Part shown: positions 16,660 through 26,616 of the stretch, in pieces
How the letters are laid out: each line of letters begins with the position of its first letter
Numbering within the stretch: the first letter of the stretch is position 1
NCBI RefSeq assembly: GCF_030056815.1
Contig: NZ_JASHKR010000003.1
Coordinates: forward strand, 1 to 64,000
Reading direction: 5' to 3'
Length of the DNA: 64,000 bases
Source: Rhodococcus sp. IEGM 1379
Lineage (GTDB): Bacteria > Actinomycetota > Actinomycetes > Mycobacteriales > Mycobacteriaceae
The notes under the pieces: model-generated
The model's input: the letters and a program-made list of their open reading frames with translations, nothing else
The model's database searches: none
What the model was told of the DNA's origin: nothing
Translations under genes and position numbers: made by a program

Positions 16660-17568
16660 CTACAGCAACGTCTCCGAATACTCACGGTAAATCTCGAATG
16701 CAGCATCGACCGACACTCGCGAGGCGGGCAGTAAGGGCAAGCGGACATTCGGCGTCGGAATCCTGCCGAGCGCATGCAACACACCCTTGATCACCGTTGG
16801 ATTCGGTTCAGCGAATAATGCGCCGGACAGCCTCGACAAGACCTGGCCGAGTGCACGTGCACGGTCCAAATCTCCACTCTCCCAAGCATTAACCAAATCT
16901 ACGAAGTCACTGGTCGCCACATGCGCCGATGCCAAAATTCCGCCGGTAGAACCCAGCGCAAGCATGGGGACCAGAAACAGATCGTCACCCGCCAAAACGA
17001 CGAAACCAGCAGGGAGATCGGCGCAAAGTTCGACAGCGGGCGCATCAATACCACCGGCGGCGTACTTCACCGCGACGACGCCGGGCAACCGCCCCAACGC
17101 CGTCAGAGTGGCGGCATCCAGATCACAGGCCGTTCGATACGGGACGTGGTAGACGATCAGCGGCACCGGGCTCATCTCCTGCAGATGCGTAAAGTGCGCC
17201 ACTACACCGGCATTTGACGGCCTGGTGAAGTAGGGAACCGGCACCAGGGCCGCACTGACCTCCGGCCATCGAGCCAACTCCTCCAGTACACCGACACTCC
17301 CCGTCGTGTCGTTGTTACCGGCCCCGACAATCAACGACGCACCGCGAGCGCGGCAGACACCGGCGCAGATATCGACGATGTCGCGTCGTTCCTGCTGAGT
17401 CAGGGTCGCAGTCTCAGCGGTGGTCCCGAGCGCAACCAGCCCGATCGCGCCATCTTCGAGCACCTGGTGTGCGAGTTGCTCGAGCGCGTCGGTTGCTACC
17501 TGTCCGTTGGTGCCGAATGGAGTGATCAGCGGTACGTGGATTCCGTCCAAGGCGAGGTGGGAAGTCAT
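16660..17568 (-). CDS. Dihydrodipicolinate synthase-family aldolase
   Basis: 302-residue TIM-barrel aldolase/lyase of the DHDPS/N-acetylneuraminate lyase superfamily. The GTTAETATLT motif (normally GTTGE) is at about 45-54, the catalytic-relay tyrosine motif YHVPYRT at about 138, and the Schiff-base lysine in VVAVKYAAGG (about 165). The alanine in place of glycine in GTTGE, isolation from other lysine genes and a divergent LysR regulator suggest a catabolic or specialised pyruvate aldolase rather than the housekeeping DapA; I therefore give no symbol. Confidence 0.78.
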   Translation of the reverse strand: MTSHLALDGIHVPLITPFGTNGQVATDALEQLAHQVLEDGAIGLVALGTTAETATLTQQERRDIVDICAGVCRARGASLIVGAGNNDTTGSVGVLEELARWPEVSAALVPVPYFTRPSNAGVVAHFTHLQEMSPVPLIVYHVPYRTACDLDAATLTALGRLPGVVAVKYAAGGIDAPAVELCADLPAGFVVLAGDDLFLVPMLALGSTGGILASAHVATSDFVDLVNAWESGDLDRARALGQVLSRLSGALFAEPNPTVIKGVLHALGRIPTPNVRLPLLPASRVSVDAAFEIYREYSETLL

Positions 17569-17589
17569 AAGATCCAGCTTTGCCGAACC

Positions 17590-17602
17590 GACCTTGTAGG
17601 TC
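17590..17602. promoter_or_regulatory. LysR-type binding site candidate
   Basis: GACCT-TGT-AGGTC, a 13-bp palindrome in the 68-base gap between the divergent DHDPS-family and LysR genes. Its position is where an autoregulating LysR protein would bind; binding is inference. Confidence 0.45.
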
Positions 17603-17636
17603 TAGTTCGCATTTCCGACGCCGAGCGTAAGCTCAG

Positions 17637-18536
17637 ATGATGCTCGACGTCAGGCGACTACGCCTTCTCCGCGAATTGGCTATGCGCGGGACCATCGTTG
17701 CTGTCGCCCAGGCACTCTCGTTCAGCCCATCGGCAGTATCCCAGCAGCTTGCAGTCTTGGAACGCGAGGCCGGAGTGCCGTTGCTGGAGCGGACGGGCCG
17801 TCGGGTCAGGCTGACTCCTGCCGGCGCGAATCTTGCCCGGCATGCCGAAGCCATCCTGGCACGCTTGGAACAGGCATCGGGTGAATTAGTCGACGCCCGG
17901 CGCGGCTTGGCTGGACCGCTGCGAATCGGAACATTTCCGACGGCCGCGCGCGCGATCCTCCCCCCGGCGTTGGTCGCGCTGGCCCAGGAGCATCCGGGAC
18001 TGGAACCGATGGTGTCGGAGATCGATCCGGCAGATGTAGCCGATGCCCTTCGCGCCGGAAACTTGGACTTGGCATTGATCCACGACTACGACTTCGTTCC
18101 GCGGCCCACCGAACCCGGCCTGACAACGCTTCCGCTGTGCAGCGAATCGGTGTACCTGGCGTCGGCTGATCCGCTGACAACCGTCCGCACACTCACTGAT
18201 TGCGTCGAACTCCCCTGGATCACTGCAATCCCCGGAACCGCTTGTCACGCAATGACGATTCGGGCATGCCAGGCCGCAGGGTTCACACCGAAAGTGAGAC
18301 ATCACATCGACGAGTTCGCCACGGTTCTTGCTCTCGTCGCTGCGGGACAAGGTGTTTCGCTTGTTCCGGAACTGGGCGCAATTCATCCGCCTACAGGAGT
18401 ACACCTGACGCCGATGCCGATTCGGCGACGAACAATGATCGCGCACCGGGCAGGGTCGGATGCGCACCCAGCGGTTGCGACTGTGACAGGTGCTCTCCGC
18501 TCGGCGGTTCCGGAACTGCTGGACGCCGAGCGCTAA
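17637..18536 (+). CDS. LysR-family transcriptional regulator
   Basis: 299 residues. The N-terminal winged HTH (about 4-62) reads RRLRLLRELAMRGTIVAVAQALSFSPSAVSQQLAVLERE, followed by a periplasmic-binding-protein-like effector domain (about 90-290). Divergent from the DHDPS-family gene with 68 bases between starts, the classic arrangement for a LysR regulator and its target. Two consecutive ATG codons at 17637 and 17640 make the first residue uncertain. Effector unknown, perhaps the aldolase's substrate. Confidence 0.87.
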   Translation: MMLDVRRLRLLRELAMRGTIVAVAQALSFSPSAVSQQLAVLEREAGVPLLERTGRRVRLTPAGANLARHAEAILARLEQASGELVDARRGLAGPLRIGTFPTAARAILPPALVALAQEHPGLEPMVSEIDPADVADALRAGNLDLALIHDYDFVPRPTEPGLTTLPLCSESVYLASADPLTTVRTLTDCVELPWITAIPGTACHAMTIRACQAAGFTPKVRHHIDEFATVLALVAAGQGVSLVPELGAIHPPTGVHLTPMPIRRRTMIAHRAGSDAHPAVATVTGALRSAVPELLDAER

Positions 18537-18545
18537 CGACCGGAC

Positions 18546-19418
18546 CTACATGTCCAAACCGAGATCGAGCACCGCCACTGAGTGGGTCAATGCACCGACT
18601 GCGAGGTAATCGACGCCGGTGCCGGCGTATTCGCCCGCAACATCGATGGTCAGACCGCCCGAAGACTCGAGCTTGGTGTTCGGCGACACGGTGTTGCGTC
18701 GCTGCACTGCAATCTGGGTCTGCCACAGCGGAAAATTGTCCAGCAGAATGAGTTCGACGTTCTCGGCGAGTACCTCGTCCAGTTGGGTGAGGGTATCTAC
18801 CTCGACCTCGCACTCGATATTCGGCGCGAGTGCACGTACGGCCCGTAGCGCCGCGACTACGGAACCTGCGGCAGCAACGTGGTTGTCCTTGATCAGCGCC
18901 GCATCTCCCAGACCCATCCGGTGATTGACCCCACCTCCGGCGGTAACGGCATACTTCTGAAGGCTTCGCAACCCCGGCAACGTCTTTCGGCTGTCCCGAA
19001 CCTTCGCGTGCGTGCCGGCAACGGCGTCGACCCACTGGGACGTCGCAGTGGCAATTCCGGAGAGATGGCACACCAGATTGAGCATCGTGCGCTCAGCGGT
19101 CAGTAGACCCAGAGTCGGTGCCATCACGGAGAGCACCGACTGTCCTGCTTCAACGCGTGTTCCGTCCGCGACACGATCGAGCACCTCGTAGTTACCGGCA
19201 CCGATCACCTCTTCGAGCACCAGCAATCCGACGTCGATACCGGCGATGGTGCCGGCGGACCGAGCACCAACCGTGGCCTTCGCAACAGCGTCCGCGGGAA
19301 CTGTCGCGACCGACGTGATGTCCGGTCCGTACCGCAGGTCCTCTTCCAGCGCGAGCCGGATCAAAGTGAGTACCTCGTCGCGGTCGAGGGCGGCGGGCAA
19401 CGGTTTCTGCGCGGTCAT
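18546..19418 (-). CDS. nadC: Quinolinate phosphoribosyltransferase (carboxylating)
   Basis: 290-residue NadC, last step of de novo nicotinate mononucleotide synthesis: quinolinate plus PRPP gives NaMN, CO2 and PPi. Recognisable segments are EDLRYGPDITSVA at the N-terminus, HLSGIATATSQWV, RDSRKTLPGLRSLQKYAV and KDNHVAAAG; ECEVEVDTLTQLDE and LLDNFPLW complete the barrel. Length is standard. ATG at 19418 overlaps the nadB stop (ATGA), so it is translationally coupled as the third gene of nadA-nadB-nadC. Confidence 0.95.
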   Translation of the reverse strand: MTAQKPLPAALDRDEVLTLIRLALEEDLRYGPDITSVATVPADAVAKATVGARSAGTIAGIDVGLLVLEEVIGAGNYEVLDRVADGTRVEAGQSVLSVMAPTLGLLTAERTMLNLVCHLSGIATATSQWVDAVAGTHAKVRDSRKTLPGLRSLQKYAVTAGGGVNHRMGLGDAALIKDNHVAAAGSVVAALRAVRALAPNIECEVEVDTLTQLDEVLAENVELILLDNFPLWQTQIAVQRRNTVSPNTKLESSGGLTIDVAGEYAGTGVDYLAVGALTHSVAVLDLGLDM

Positions 19419-20989
19419 CGATGAACTCCTGTCAAAAATGTGTCGAGCATATCGAGTGCGCCGTCTCTACCCAGTTTGATTCGGGTACTACGACGCTGAT
19501 TCGAGTCGGTCTCGGGATGGTCGGTGCGTGTATGGCAGCCACGACTCTCGGTGCGGGCTATGGCAACGTCCACCAAAGCGGTAGCAGTCAAGGTCAGTGC
19601 TACGTCTTCGAGTTCCGGAACAGTAACTGCAACAGTCTTATCGGCCGCTGCGAGCGATGTGCGCGCCACTTCGAGTCCCACCCCGTCGCGGACTACGGAG
19701 GCGTGCGCAGTCATGATCGACTGCACCTTCTCGCGAGGCAGAATCGGCAGGGGCCGACGCGCCACGTTGACTACTTCAGCGTGAACCTCACGGCGCTCCG
19801 CGGCCGCTATTCCGGCGCGCTCCCCCACAACCAGTCCTTCGAGAAGGCTGTTGGATGCAAGGCGATTAGCTCCGTGCAATCCGGTACGCGCAACTTCGCC
19901 CGCCGCATAGAGGCCCGGAACGCCGGTGCGCCCATGCACGTCGGTTGCGACGCCACCACAAGAATAATGCGCTGCCGGCGCCACCGGAATCAGTTGCGTC
20001 CGTGGGTCGATACCGGCTTCGAGGCACGATGCCGTAATGGTCGGGAACCTAGCCGCGAACCCCTCGAGCTTTCGCGCATCCAGGTACACATGATCGGCGC
20101 CTAGGTCACGCAATCGCGCCGCGATGGCGCGGGAAACCACATCACGGGGCGCCAGATCACCGAGCAGGTGAACACCAGCGGTTACCGAATCACCATTGGT
20201 GTCAACAAGAATCGCACCCTCTCCCCGCACGGCCTCACTGATCAACGGCCGTCGACCGAGGCCGCCGGGTGTGAACAGAACCGTCGGGTGGAACTGAACG
20301 AATTCAAGGTCGGATATTGCCGCGCCGGCCTCGAGCGCCAAGGCGATACCGTCGGCGGTAGCACCGGGTGGGTTAGTACTGCACGCATACAACTGGCCGA
20401 GGCCGCCCGTCGCGAGCAGAACCGCCGGCGTGTGAATTACGCCGAGCCCTTCGGGCGACGAGACGATCAGCCCGCACACGCCACGGCGATTCGTCACCAC
20501 CTGAACGGCAGCAGCACCGAACAGTACCGGCAGGCCTGCGGCGTTGAGAGCCCGCTGAACTTCCGCTCCGGTGGCGTCACCACCGGCATGAATGATGCGT
20601 CGAGTGCTGTGCCCACCCTCACGGGTGCGTGACACCTCGCCGTCTCGGCCACGATCGAACACAGCGCCGAGTGCGGCCAGAGCTGCGACGGCTTCGTGCC
20701 CTGCTTCGACCACGGAATACACCGCTGCTTCGTCACAGAGTCCGACGCCCGCTTCGCACGTATCGGCAACGTGAGAGTCCACCGAATCGGTGCTCAGATC
20801 TCCGACGACGGCAATGCCGCCCTGCGCGTATTGAGTGGACGTATCCGTCGGGCCACCCTTGCTGACGGTCAAAACTTTCAGTCCTCGCAGGGACGCTGTC
20901 CGCGCGGCGGTAAGCCCCGCGACACCGCCGCCCACGACGACCAGATCGGCGTGAGCCTCCCAGGCGAAACGCCCGGCAGGGCTCGTCAC
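19415..20989 (-). CDS. nadB: L-aspartate oxidase
   Basis: 524-residue flavoprotein that oxidises L-aspartate to iminoaspartate for NadA. The FAD-binding start [19 protein letters not shown] and the C-terminal arginine/histidine motif [16 protein letters not shown] are visible, as is [24 protein letters not shown] chose the GTG at 20989, which overlaps the nadA stop as GTGA; the frame is open upstream inside nadA and gives no extra similarity. Second gene of the NAD operon. Confidence 0.94.
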   Translation of the reverse strand: MTSPAGRFAWEAHADLVVVGGGVAGLTAARTASLRGLKVLTVSKGGPTDTSTQYAQGGIAVVGDLSTDSVDSHVADTCEAGVGLCDEAAVYSVVEAGHEAVAALAALGAVFDRGRDGEVSRTREGGHSTRRIIHAGGDATGAEVQRALNAAGLPVLFGAAAVQVVTNRRGVCGLIVSSPEGLGVIHTPAVLLATGGLGQLYACSTNPPGATADGIALALEAGAAISDLEFVQFHPTVLFTPGGLGRRPLISEAVRGEGAILVDTNGDSVTAGVHLLGDLAPRDVVSRAIAARLRDLGADHVYLDARKLEGFAARFPTITASCLEAGIDPRTQLIPVAPAAHYSCGGVATDVHGRTGVPGLYAAGEVARTGLHGANRLASNSLLEGLVVGERAGIAAAERREVHAEVVNVARRPLPILPREKVQSIMTAHASVVRDGVGLEVARTSLAAADKTVAVTVPELEDVALTLTATALVDVAIARTESRGCHTRTDHPETDSNQRRSTRIKLGRDGALDMLDTFLTGVHR

Positions 20990-22023
20990 TCGCCGCCGCC
21001 CGGATTGCCGATCTCGATCATCCGCTGTACCGATTTCTGTGCACGCTTGGCCATTTCGAGGTCGACATGGACTTCGTCCTTGCCTTCGAGCAGACACCGC
21101 AGCAACGCCGCGGGCGTGATCATCTTCATGTACGGGCACGACGCGCGGTCGTTCACGGCCTGGAAGTCGACGCCCGGCGCCGCCTTACGGAGCTGATGCA
21201 ACATGCCGATTTCGGTCGCGACCAGCACCTGCTTGCTCTTGGTGGTGCGTGCGGCGTCCAGCATGCCACCGGTGGAGAGGATCTTGACCTTGTCGGCCGG
21301 AACTGCACCTTCGCCGGCCAGGTACAGAGCCGAAGTGGCACAACCACATTCGGGGTGCACATAGAGTTCTGCGTCGGGGTGAGCCTTGGACTTGGCCGTC
21401 AGCTCGTCACCGTTGATGCCGGCGTGGACGTGGCATTCACCGGCCCAGATCTGCATGTTGGTCCGGCCGGTCACGCGCTTGACGTGTGCACCGAGGAACT
21501 GATCCGGCAGGAACAGCACCTCGCGGTCAGCGTCGATGGAATTGACCACGTCGACCGCATTGGATGATGTGCAGCAGATGTCGGTCAGGCCTTTGACCTC
21601 TGCCGTGGTGTTCACGTAAGACACCACAAGGGCATTCGGGTTGTCAGCTTTCCATTCGCGAAGCTGCTCCGCGTTGATGGAATCAGCCAACGAGCAACCT
21701 GCGCGCTCGTCCGGGATCAGCACCGTCTTGGACGGCGACAGGATCTTGGCGGTCTCGGCCATGAAGTGGACGCCGCAGAACACGATCGTGTCTTCGGGAG
21801 CCTCGGCTGCAATACGCGAGAGCGCAAGTGAGTCACCGACATGATCGGCGACGTCTTGAATGGCAGGCAACTGGTAGTTGTGCGCCAAAATGGTGGCGCC
21901 GCGTTCGCGAGCCAGACGTTTGACCTCTGCGGCCCATTCCGGGGTCGCTTCGACTCCTGTGTATCCACCGGGGCCGTCATGAATCTGCGAGGTCGATCCC
22001 TCCCATAACGTCGTGGTCGTCAT
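20986..22023 (-). CDS. nadA: Quinolinate synthase
   Basis: 345-residue [4Fe-4S] enzyme condensing iminoaspartate with dihydroxyacetone phosphate. Cluster cysteines are in [25 protein letters not shown] and [12 protein letters not shown]; the [18 protein letters not shown] segment is diagnostic. ATG at 22023 has AAGGAG seven bases upstream; the frame runs upstream to 22218 without similarity and would cross the nrtR operator. First gene of nadABC, divergent from nrtR, with a palindrome between them that should repress it when NAD-derived ligand is plentiful. Confidence 0.95.
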   Translation of the reverse strand: MTTTTLWEGSTSQIHDGPGGYTGVEATPEWAAEVKRLARERGATILAHNYQLPAIQDVADHVGDSLALSRIAAEAPEDTIVFCGVHFMAETAKILSPSKTVLIPDERAGCSLADSINAEQLREWKADNPNALVVSYVNTTAEVKGLTDICCTSSNAVDVVNSIDADREVLFLPDQFLGAHVKRVTGRTNMQIWAGECHVHAGINGDELTAKSKAHPDAELYVHPECGCATSALYLAGEGAVPADKVKILSTGGMLDAARTTKSKQVLVATEIGMLHQLRKAAPGVDFQAVNDRASCPYMKMITPAALLRCLLEGKDEVHVDLEMAKRAQKSVQRMIEIGNPGGGE

Positions 22024-22102
22024 GGCGTTCTCCTTCACCGTGAACCCGGGCGTAGTGCCCAGTTCAAATCCGAACGGGCTGGCCCGGATTTCCGTATTCG
22101 AG

Positions 22103-22125
22103 GTTTTCGACTTAGGATCGAAAAC
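22103..22125. promoter_or_regulatory. NrtR operator palindrome
   Basis: Perfect 8-bp arms GTTTTCGA and TCGAAAAC around a 7-base spacer (CTTAGGA). It lies in the 102-base divergent region and touches the nrtR start codon at 22126. Location between nrtR and nadABC, with this symmetry, makes it the likely NrtR site controlling both directions. Confidence 0.72.
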
Positions 22126-22854
22126 GTGCCTCATAGTAACACCACCCACGAAGTGCTTGCAGCGGTGTTCCAGGTTCGCGCCTTCCCTACCGGCATCACC
22201 GCAGGTGACGGCAGTCACTGCACCGGCGAGCGCGAAGAACTGGCCGTGCTGCTCTGGCAGCGCGCCCTCGATCCCCAGAAGGGCACCTGGTCACTCCCCG
22301 GCGGCACCTTGCGCGACGACGAAGACCTCACTACCTCAGCCCGCAGGCTCCTCGCCGAGAAGGTCGACCTTCGCAAGGTGGCACACCTCGAACAACTCTC
22401 CGTCTTCAGCGATCCGGCGCGAGTGCCGGGCACTCGCCGTATCGCGTCGACCTTCCTGGGACTGGTCCCTCTGAGCGCGGACCCGCAACTTCCGCCGGAT
22501 ACTGCGTGGCACCCGGTATCGAACCTTCCGGAGATGTCGTTCGATCACGGCACCGTCGTGCGTCACGCCCGCAATCGACTGGCTGCCAAACTCTCGTACA
22601 CCAACATCGCTTTCGGGCTCGCCCCGGAAGAATTCGCAATGTCTACCTTGCGCGAAATCTATTGCGCGGCACTCGGTTACCAGGTCGATGCAACCAATCT
22701 TCAACGCGTCCTCGGCCGTCGCGGCGTTCTGACAGCGACCGGAAACACTGCACCGTCCGGGAAGGCCGGTGGCCGCCCGCCCGCGCTGTATCGCTTCACC
22801 GACTCCACATTGCGGGTGACGGACGAGTTTGCCGCGCTGCGCCCACCAAGCTGA
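22126..22854 (+). CDS. nrtR: NrtR, Nudix-related repressor of NAD synthesis
   Basis: 242 residues: an N-terminal Nudix-like domain (about 8-140) and a C-terminal winged helix (about 155-235, with [22 protein letters not shown] and [10 protein letters not shown]). The Nudix box is degenerate: the residues corresponding to REUxEE read RLLAEK, so hydrolase activity is probably lost, as expected for the regulator. From the family: actinobacterial NrtR represses nad genes and responds to NAD or ADP-ribose. GTG start at 22126 follows the operator with no Shine-Dalgarno, suggesting leaderless translation and tight autoregulation. Confidence 0.9.
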   Translation: MPHSNTTHEVLAAVFQVRAFPTGITAGDGSHCTGEREELAVLLWQRALDPQKGTWSLPGGTLRDDEDLTTSARRLLAEKVDLRKVAHLEQLSVFSDPARVPGTRRIASTFLGLVPLSADPQLPPDTAWHPVSNLPEMSFDHGTVVRHARNRLAAKLSYTNIAFGLAPEEFAMSTLREIYCAALGYQVDATNLQRVLGRRGVLTATGNTAPSGKAGGRPPALYRFTDSTLRVTDEFAALRPPS

Positions 22855-22863
22855 ACAGCACGC

Positions 22864-23196
22864 TCACGCAACAGCTTCGAATACCTCACCCTGCATCCAC
22901 ACCGCACTGACCAAGCCTGCCGGATCGATGACCCTGTTGATGGCGCCGAATCGCGTCGTCACTCGGTCGAGAATTCGATCGGCCTGCAAGTGATCAGCAG
23001 GGTCCGCCACGATGGCAAAAAGGCGGTTCGCCGGCTTGCCCGCCATGATCCGAACCAATTCGGCCACCGTGCGAGCCGTGACTGCAACGTTCCATCCTGC
23101 CTCCAGAAATTCGGACGCAACACGTGCCCCGTGATCACGGCTGATGTCAGTTACCAGCACTACGCCGCGACTGCGGTCGAATTCGCGAGTATTCAT
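22864..23196 (-). CDS. Truncated short-chain dehydrogenase-like protein
   Basis: 110 residues matching only the first half of a classical SDR Rossmann fold: VVLVTDISRDHGARVASEFLEAGWNVAVTARTVAEL, then VADPADHLQADRILDRVTTRFGAINRVIDPAG (the equivalent of D-V...N-A-G). The TGxxxGxG loop has become TDISRDHG and the protein ends before the catalytic YxxxK. Despite this, the ATG at 23196 has a strong AGGAGG seven bases upstream, so it may be translated. Catalysis as an SDR is unlikely. Convergent with nrtR, nine bases between stops. Confidence 0.6.
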   Translation of the reverse strand: MNTREFDRSRGVVLVTDISRDHGARVASEFLEAGWNVAVTARTVAELVRIMAGKPANRLFAIVADPADHLQADRILDRVTTRFGAINRVIDPAGLVSAVWMQGEVFEAVA

Positions 23197-23303
23197 TGTG
23201 GACCTCCTGAAGGAATCGAATTACTTGACTCCTATGTAAGTCCGCAATCTTGTGCTGCCGTTGTGGCGGTTCTGTGAGAACTCTGGGGAATTCTGCGACG
23301 GCG

Positions 23304-24677
23304 TCACCATCCCGGGGCGCTGGGCACGGATCCATTCGCAATTGCTGCGACCAGTTGAGCATGGTCGCGCTCGTTCTGGTCCGCATACCGACGCGCAAAC
23401 GTCGACAAAGCCAACACCGCTTTGTCAGATCTTCCCAAATATTCCGAGATGGCGTTTGCGTCGCCGCTGCGTGCGTGAGCGCGAGCCAGTACTTCGCCGC
23501 AGGCGCTGGCGAATTCGGCCAGATACGGCCCGATTGTGGCTCCGTCGGGAATTACCTTCATGTCGCGGAACTGTCGAACGTAGAAATCCATGTCGCCCAC
23601 CGTCGTCCACCCTACGAACATGTCGGTTGCACTTTGAATCATGCGCTGCCCCTGCACGACTCGCTCGCCATGATTGGAATACCGACTCGGCTCGACACAA
23701 CTCTCGTAGACTGAGGAGCCGGCCTGCTTGATCTGCAGAAAGAACGGGTCTCCGGTTCGATGTTCTTCGAGAAGCGCCAGATAGACACGCATTCCCACGC
23801 TTCCGACTCCCACTACCTGACGCACCACGTCCGACGCCTGGTATCGCGAGAGCAAGCTCCAGATATGGTCCGGTACCGACGTGCTGTACCCGGCAACCAC
23901 CTCGGTGACGAGTTCAACCTGAGTATTTCCGACGTGCGTGCGAAACGGCGGGTCCTCACGGATACGACGCCGGCCGTCGACCGTTTCGGTGAGCTTGCGC
24001 GACGCACCTCGACTCGTCCGACGCTGCGCCTTCGTTTCGATGATCTTTTCGGCACGTCGAGCAGTGTCCGGCGCGAAGTACTCCAGCAGCCGGCCGACGT
24101 CGATGCGGTCGTACCAGATATCGATTTCGGGTGTCGACGCATAATCGTGCATCTTGTCTCGGTAGGCCGACACTGCCGTGACTGTCGCCGCGTCTGCACG
24201 TTCCTCCGAGACTCCGTTCTCACGCGCCAGCACGACAATGCTTGCGGCGAGCCGCTTCACGTCCCACTCGAACGGACCGGGAAGGGTTTCGTCGAAGTCG
24301 CGAAGATCGAAGGACAAGTTGCGTTCAGGCGTTGCCCACAGGCCGAAATTGAGCACATGGGCATCTCCACACAACTGCACTCCAATGCCTGTATTGGGCG
24401 CTGATCCGAGGTCGGCCGCCATCACGGCGGCCGCACCCCGAAAGTACGTCCACGGTGAAGCAGCCATCCTGCCGTGTCGAATCGGCAGCAGATCTTGGGC
24501 ACGAATAGCGTTCTGCGCCAATATCGTTGCCAAAGAATCGTGGCCCCGTTCAGATTCGTCCCAGAGCGCCAATTGTGAACGGGCCACAATTTTGCGAGCT
24601 GATTTGCCGGACCGCTGAGCTTCGGGGGCAACGACGGTGGTGCGCGGGCGCGCGATGTCTGGTTCGAATATGTGCAC
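23304..24677 (-). CDS. DUF2252 family protein
   Basis: 457-residue protein with DUF2252 features: PIRHGRMAASPWTYFRGAA near residues 66-84, QLCGDAHVLNFGLWATPERNLSFDLRDFDET (about 101-130) and WDVKRLAAS. The HxxNxG and D-x-x-D-F-D pattern resembles kinase-like (aminoglycoside phosphotransferase-type) active sites, so a phosphotransfer role has been suggested for the family but is not established. GTG start at 24677. Near full family length. Function unknown. Confidence 0.82.
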   Translation of the reverse strand: MHIFEPDIARPRTTVVAPEAQRSGKSARKIVARSQLALWDESERGHDSLATILAQNAIRAQDLLPIRHGRMAASPWTYFRGAAAVMAADLGSAPNTGIGVQLCGDAHVLNFGLWATPERNLSFDLRDFDETLPGPFEWDVKRLAASIVVLARENGVSEERADAATVTAVSAYRDKMHDYASTPEIDIWYDRIDVGRLLEYFAPDTARRAEKIIETKAQRRTSRGASRKLTETVDGRRRIREDPPFRTHVGNTQVELVTEVVAGYSTSVPDHIWSLLSRYQASDVVRQVVGVGSVGMRVYLALLEEHRTGDPFFLQIKQAGSSVYESCVEPSRYSNHGERVVQGQRMIQSATDMFVGWTTVGDMDFYVRQFRDMKVIPDGATIGPYLAEFASACGEVLARAHARSGDANAISEYLGRSDKAVLALSTFARRYADQNERDHAQLVAAIANGSVPSAPGW

Positions 24678-24738
24678 GGCTGATTATGGACCAGACTCGG
24701 TGTTCACGCTGTCGACAGACCGCCTCAGAGAACACAAC

Positions 24739-25308
24739 TCACTGCAAGGCAGGCGCCGTCGGTTCGGATTGCCCGGCATCCTCGGACTCGGGCTCATCAG
24801 AATGGTCGCCCACACCGAGATCGTCGTACGGACTGAGTACAGCAAGAACCAACGTCACGATGCATGCCGCAAACGGTTGGACTATCAGCACCAGAAGTGT
24901 TCCGATTCCTGGGGCAAGAGCGATGATGTCCCCCACCGGCGGATTGTCGACGGCCGGGAATCGCAACTTTGCGACGACGACTCCCACCGCAGCCATCAAG
25001 GCAGTGCCGAGTGCCGAACCGATTATCAACCCGCCGAGCGCGTACGGCCCGCGACTCAACCGAGCGAGCCAGGCCGCTACCGCCGAGAGCACTCCGACGA
25101 TCAGCGCAAGCCAGAAGAAGATGGCGACAGCGTCAAACTGATGAACGCTTTCTCCAGTCAACGCAACTCCGCGGCCTTCGGAAACCACCAACAGGTGTTC
25201 GGCCGGAGCCAGGAATGCCCACAACACACCGAACAGTCCACTGACGCCAACGGTCGTCGCCGCGATCAGGAGTGCGGTGCGCAGTCGAGTCTGCCGAAGA
25301 GAGATCAC
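24739..25308 (-). CDS. DUF2567-type membrane protein
   Basis: About 189 residues with four hydrophobic helices (TALLIAATTVGVSGLFGVLWAF, AIFFWLALIVGVLSAVAAWLA, LIIGSALGTALMAAVGVVVA, TLLVLIVQPFAACIVTLVLAV) and an acidic C-terminal tail. This layout fits the DUF2567 proteins of mycobacteria and rhodococci; function unknown. Start uncertain: I give the GTG at 25308; a TTG at 25419 in the same frame would add 37 residues but lies only ten bases from the divergent TDT gene. Confidence 0.65.
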   Translation of the reverse strand: MISLRQTRLRTALLIAATTVGVSGLFGVLWAFLAPAEHLLVVSEGRGVALTGESVHQFDAVAIFFWLALIVGVLSAVAAWLARLSRGPYALGGLIIGSALGTALMAAVGVVVAKLRFPAVDNPPVGDIIALAPGIGTLLVLIVQPFAACIVTLVLAVLSPYDDLGVGDHSDEPESEDAGQSEPTAPALQ

Positions 25309-25428
25309 ACTGTGTGACGGTACCTTCTCGGCGGCGCCGAGATTTGCCCCTCGATCTGGTACCGACGCGGCTACGCTGACTGAGGATCCGATACCGGCAC
25401 CAATCGGCGCACCAAGCAAGGAGCGATC

Positions 25429-26589
25429 GTGGTTGCAACCCGTCAGCCTTGGTTACTGTCCTCCTTGCAATCGCGAGGTCAAATCTTCGGGAACATCGGC
25501 CCCAATTGGTTTGCATCCGTGATGGGTACCGGAATTGTGGCCACTGCGGCCGCAACACTTCCGGTGCAGATTCCAGGCCAACAAGTGTTTGCGCAGGTGG
25601 TGTGGGCGTTAGCGGCGATGCTGCTCGTGGTCGTGGTCGTTGCAGTGGCCGCACACTGGGTGCGCAATCCGACCGTGGCCCGCAGCCATGCCTACAACCC
25701 GCAGATGGCGCACTTCTACGGCGCCGCACCCATGGCATTCCTGACAGTTGGGGCCGGAGCACTACTCATCGGAAGTTCTCTCATCGGGGAACGCGCCGCA
25801 GTCAACCTCGATTGGACGCTGTGGACACTCGGAACGGTCGGCGGACTCTTCACCGCCATGACGATTCCGTACCTGATGTTCACCCAACACAAGGTGGAAT
25901 CGGACGCTGCCTTCGGCGGGTGGCTGATGCCCGTCGTACCGCCGATGGTCTCCGCCGCGACCGGCGCACTACTCATCCCTCATATGGCTCCGGGGACCGG
26001 TCGGACGACCATGCTCTACGGATGTTACGCCATGTTCGGGCTATCTCTGTTCGCGTCGTTCATCATCATCACCATGGTGTGGAGTCGTCTGGCGCATTTC
26101 GGCACCTCCGGCACCGCCCGAGTCCCGACGCTGTGGATCGTGTTGGGACCACTCGGTCAATCGATCACCGCCGTCGGCCTGCTCGGCGCCAATGCCCATC
26201 TCGCAGTTTCACCGCAATTGGCCTCGGGGATGGGGATTTTCGCGATCCTCTACGGGGTGCCGGTCTGGGGTTTCGCGGTGTTGTGGATCGGATTGGCCAC
26301 AGCACTCACCGTGCGCACCGCACGCAGCGGAATGCCGTTCGCTCTGACCTGGTGGAGTTTGACCTTTCCGGTTGGCACCTTCGTCACCGGCACAACCCAA
26401 TTGGCGTTGCACACAGAACTCCCGGCGTTTCGCTATGCCGCCGCGCTCGCCTTCATCGGCCTGCTGGGAACATGGTGCCTGGTCGCAGTCCGCACGGTTC
26501 GCGGCAGCCTTCGCGGAAATCTGTTCCTGCCACCGCCATCGGCAGGTCCGATCAAAGCCCGTAAATTCCCCAGCGACAAACCGAGCTGA
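25429..26589 (+). CDS. TDT-family (TehA/SLAC1-like) transporter
   Basis: 386-residue membrane protein with about ten helices. NIGPNWFASVMGTGIVATAAATLP at residues 22-45 is the characteristic first helix of the tellurite-resistance/dicarboxylate transporter (TDT) family; MVWSRLAHFGTSGTARVPTLWIVLGPLGQS is a conserved mid-protein stretch. The family includes malate exporters/channels and sulfite exporters. GTG start with AAGGAG six bases before. Divergent from the DUF2567 gene. Substrate unresolved. Confidence 0.85.
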   Translation: MVATRQPWLLSSLQSRGQIFGNIGPNWFASVMGTGIVATAAATLPVQIPGQQVFAQVVWALAAMLLVVVVVAVAAHWVRNPTVARSHAYNPQMAHFYGAAPMAFLTVGAGALLIGSSLIGERAAVNLDWTLWTLGTVGGLFTAMTIPYLMFTQHKVESDAAFGGWLMPVVPPMVSAATGALLIPHMAPGTGRTTMLYGCYAMFGLSLFASFIIITMVWSRLAHFGTSGTARVPTLWIVLGPLGQSITAVGLLGANAHLAVSPQLASGMGIFAILYGVPVWGFAVLWIGLATALTVRTARSGMPFALTWWSLTFPVGTFVTGTTQLALHTELPAFRYAAALAFIGLLGTWCLVAVRTVRGSLRGNLFLPPPSAGPIKARKFPSDKPS

Positions 26590-26616
26590 TCTCATGTGCA
26601 GAGAGTCGGCAACCCG

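Noticed and set aside
16660-17568. Housekeeping dapA
   Set aside because: Key GTTGE motif is GTTAE, the context is a divergent LysR gene and no lysine-pathway neighbours are present; only the superfamily is safe.
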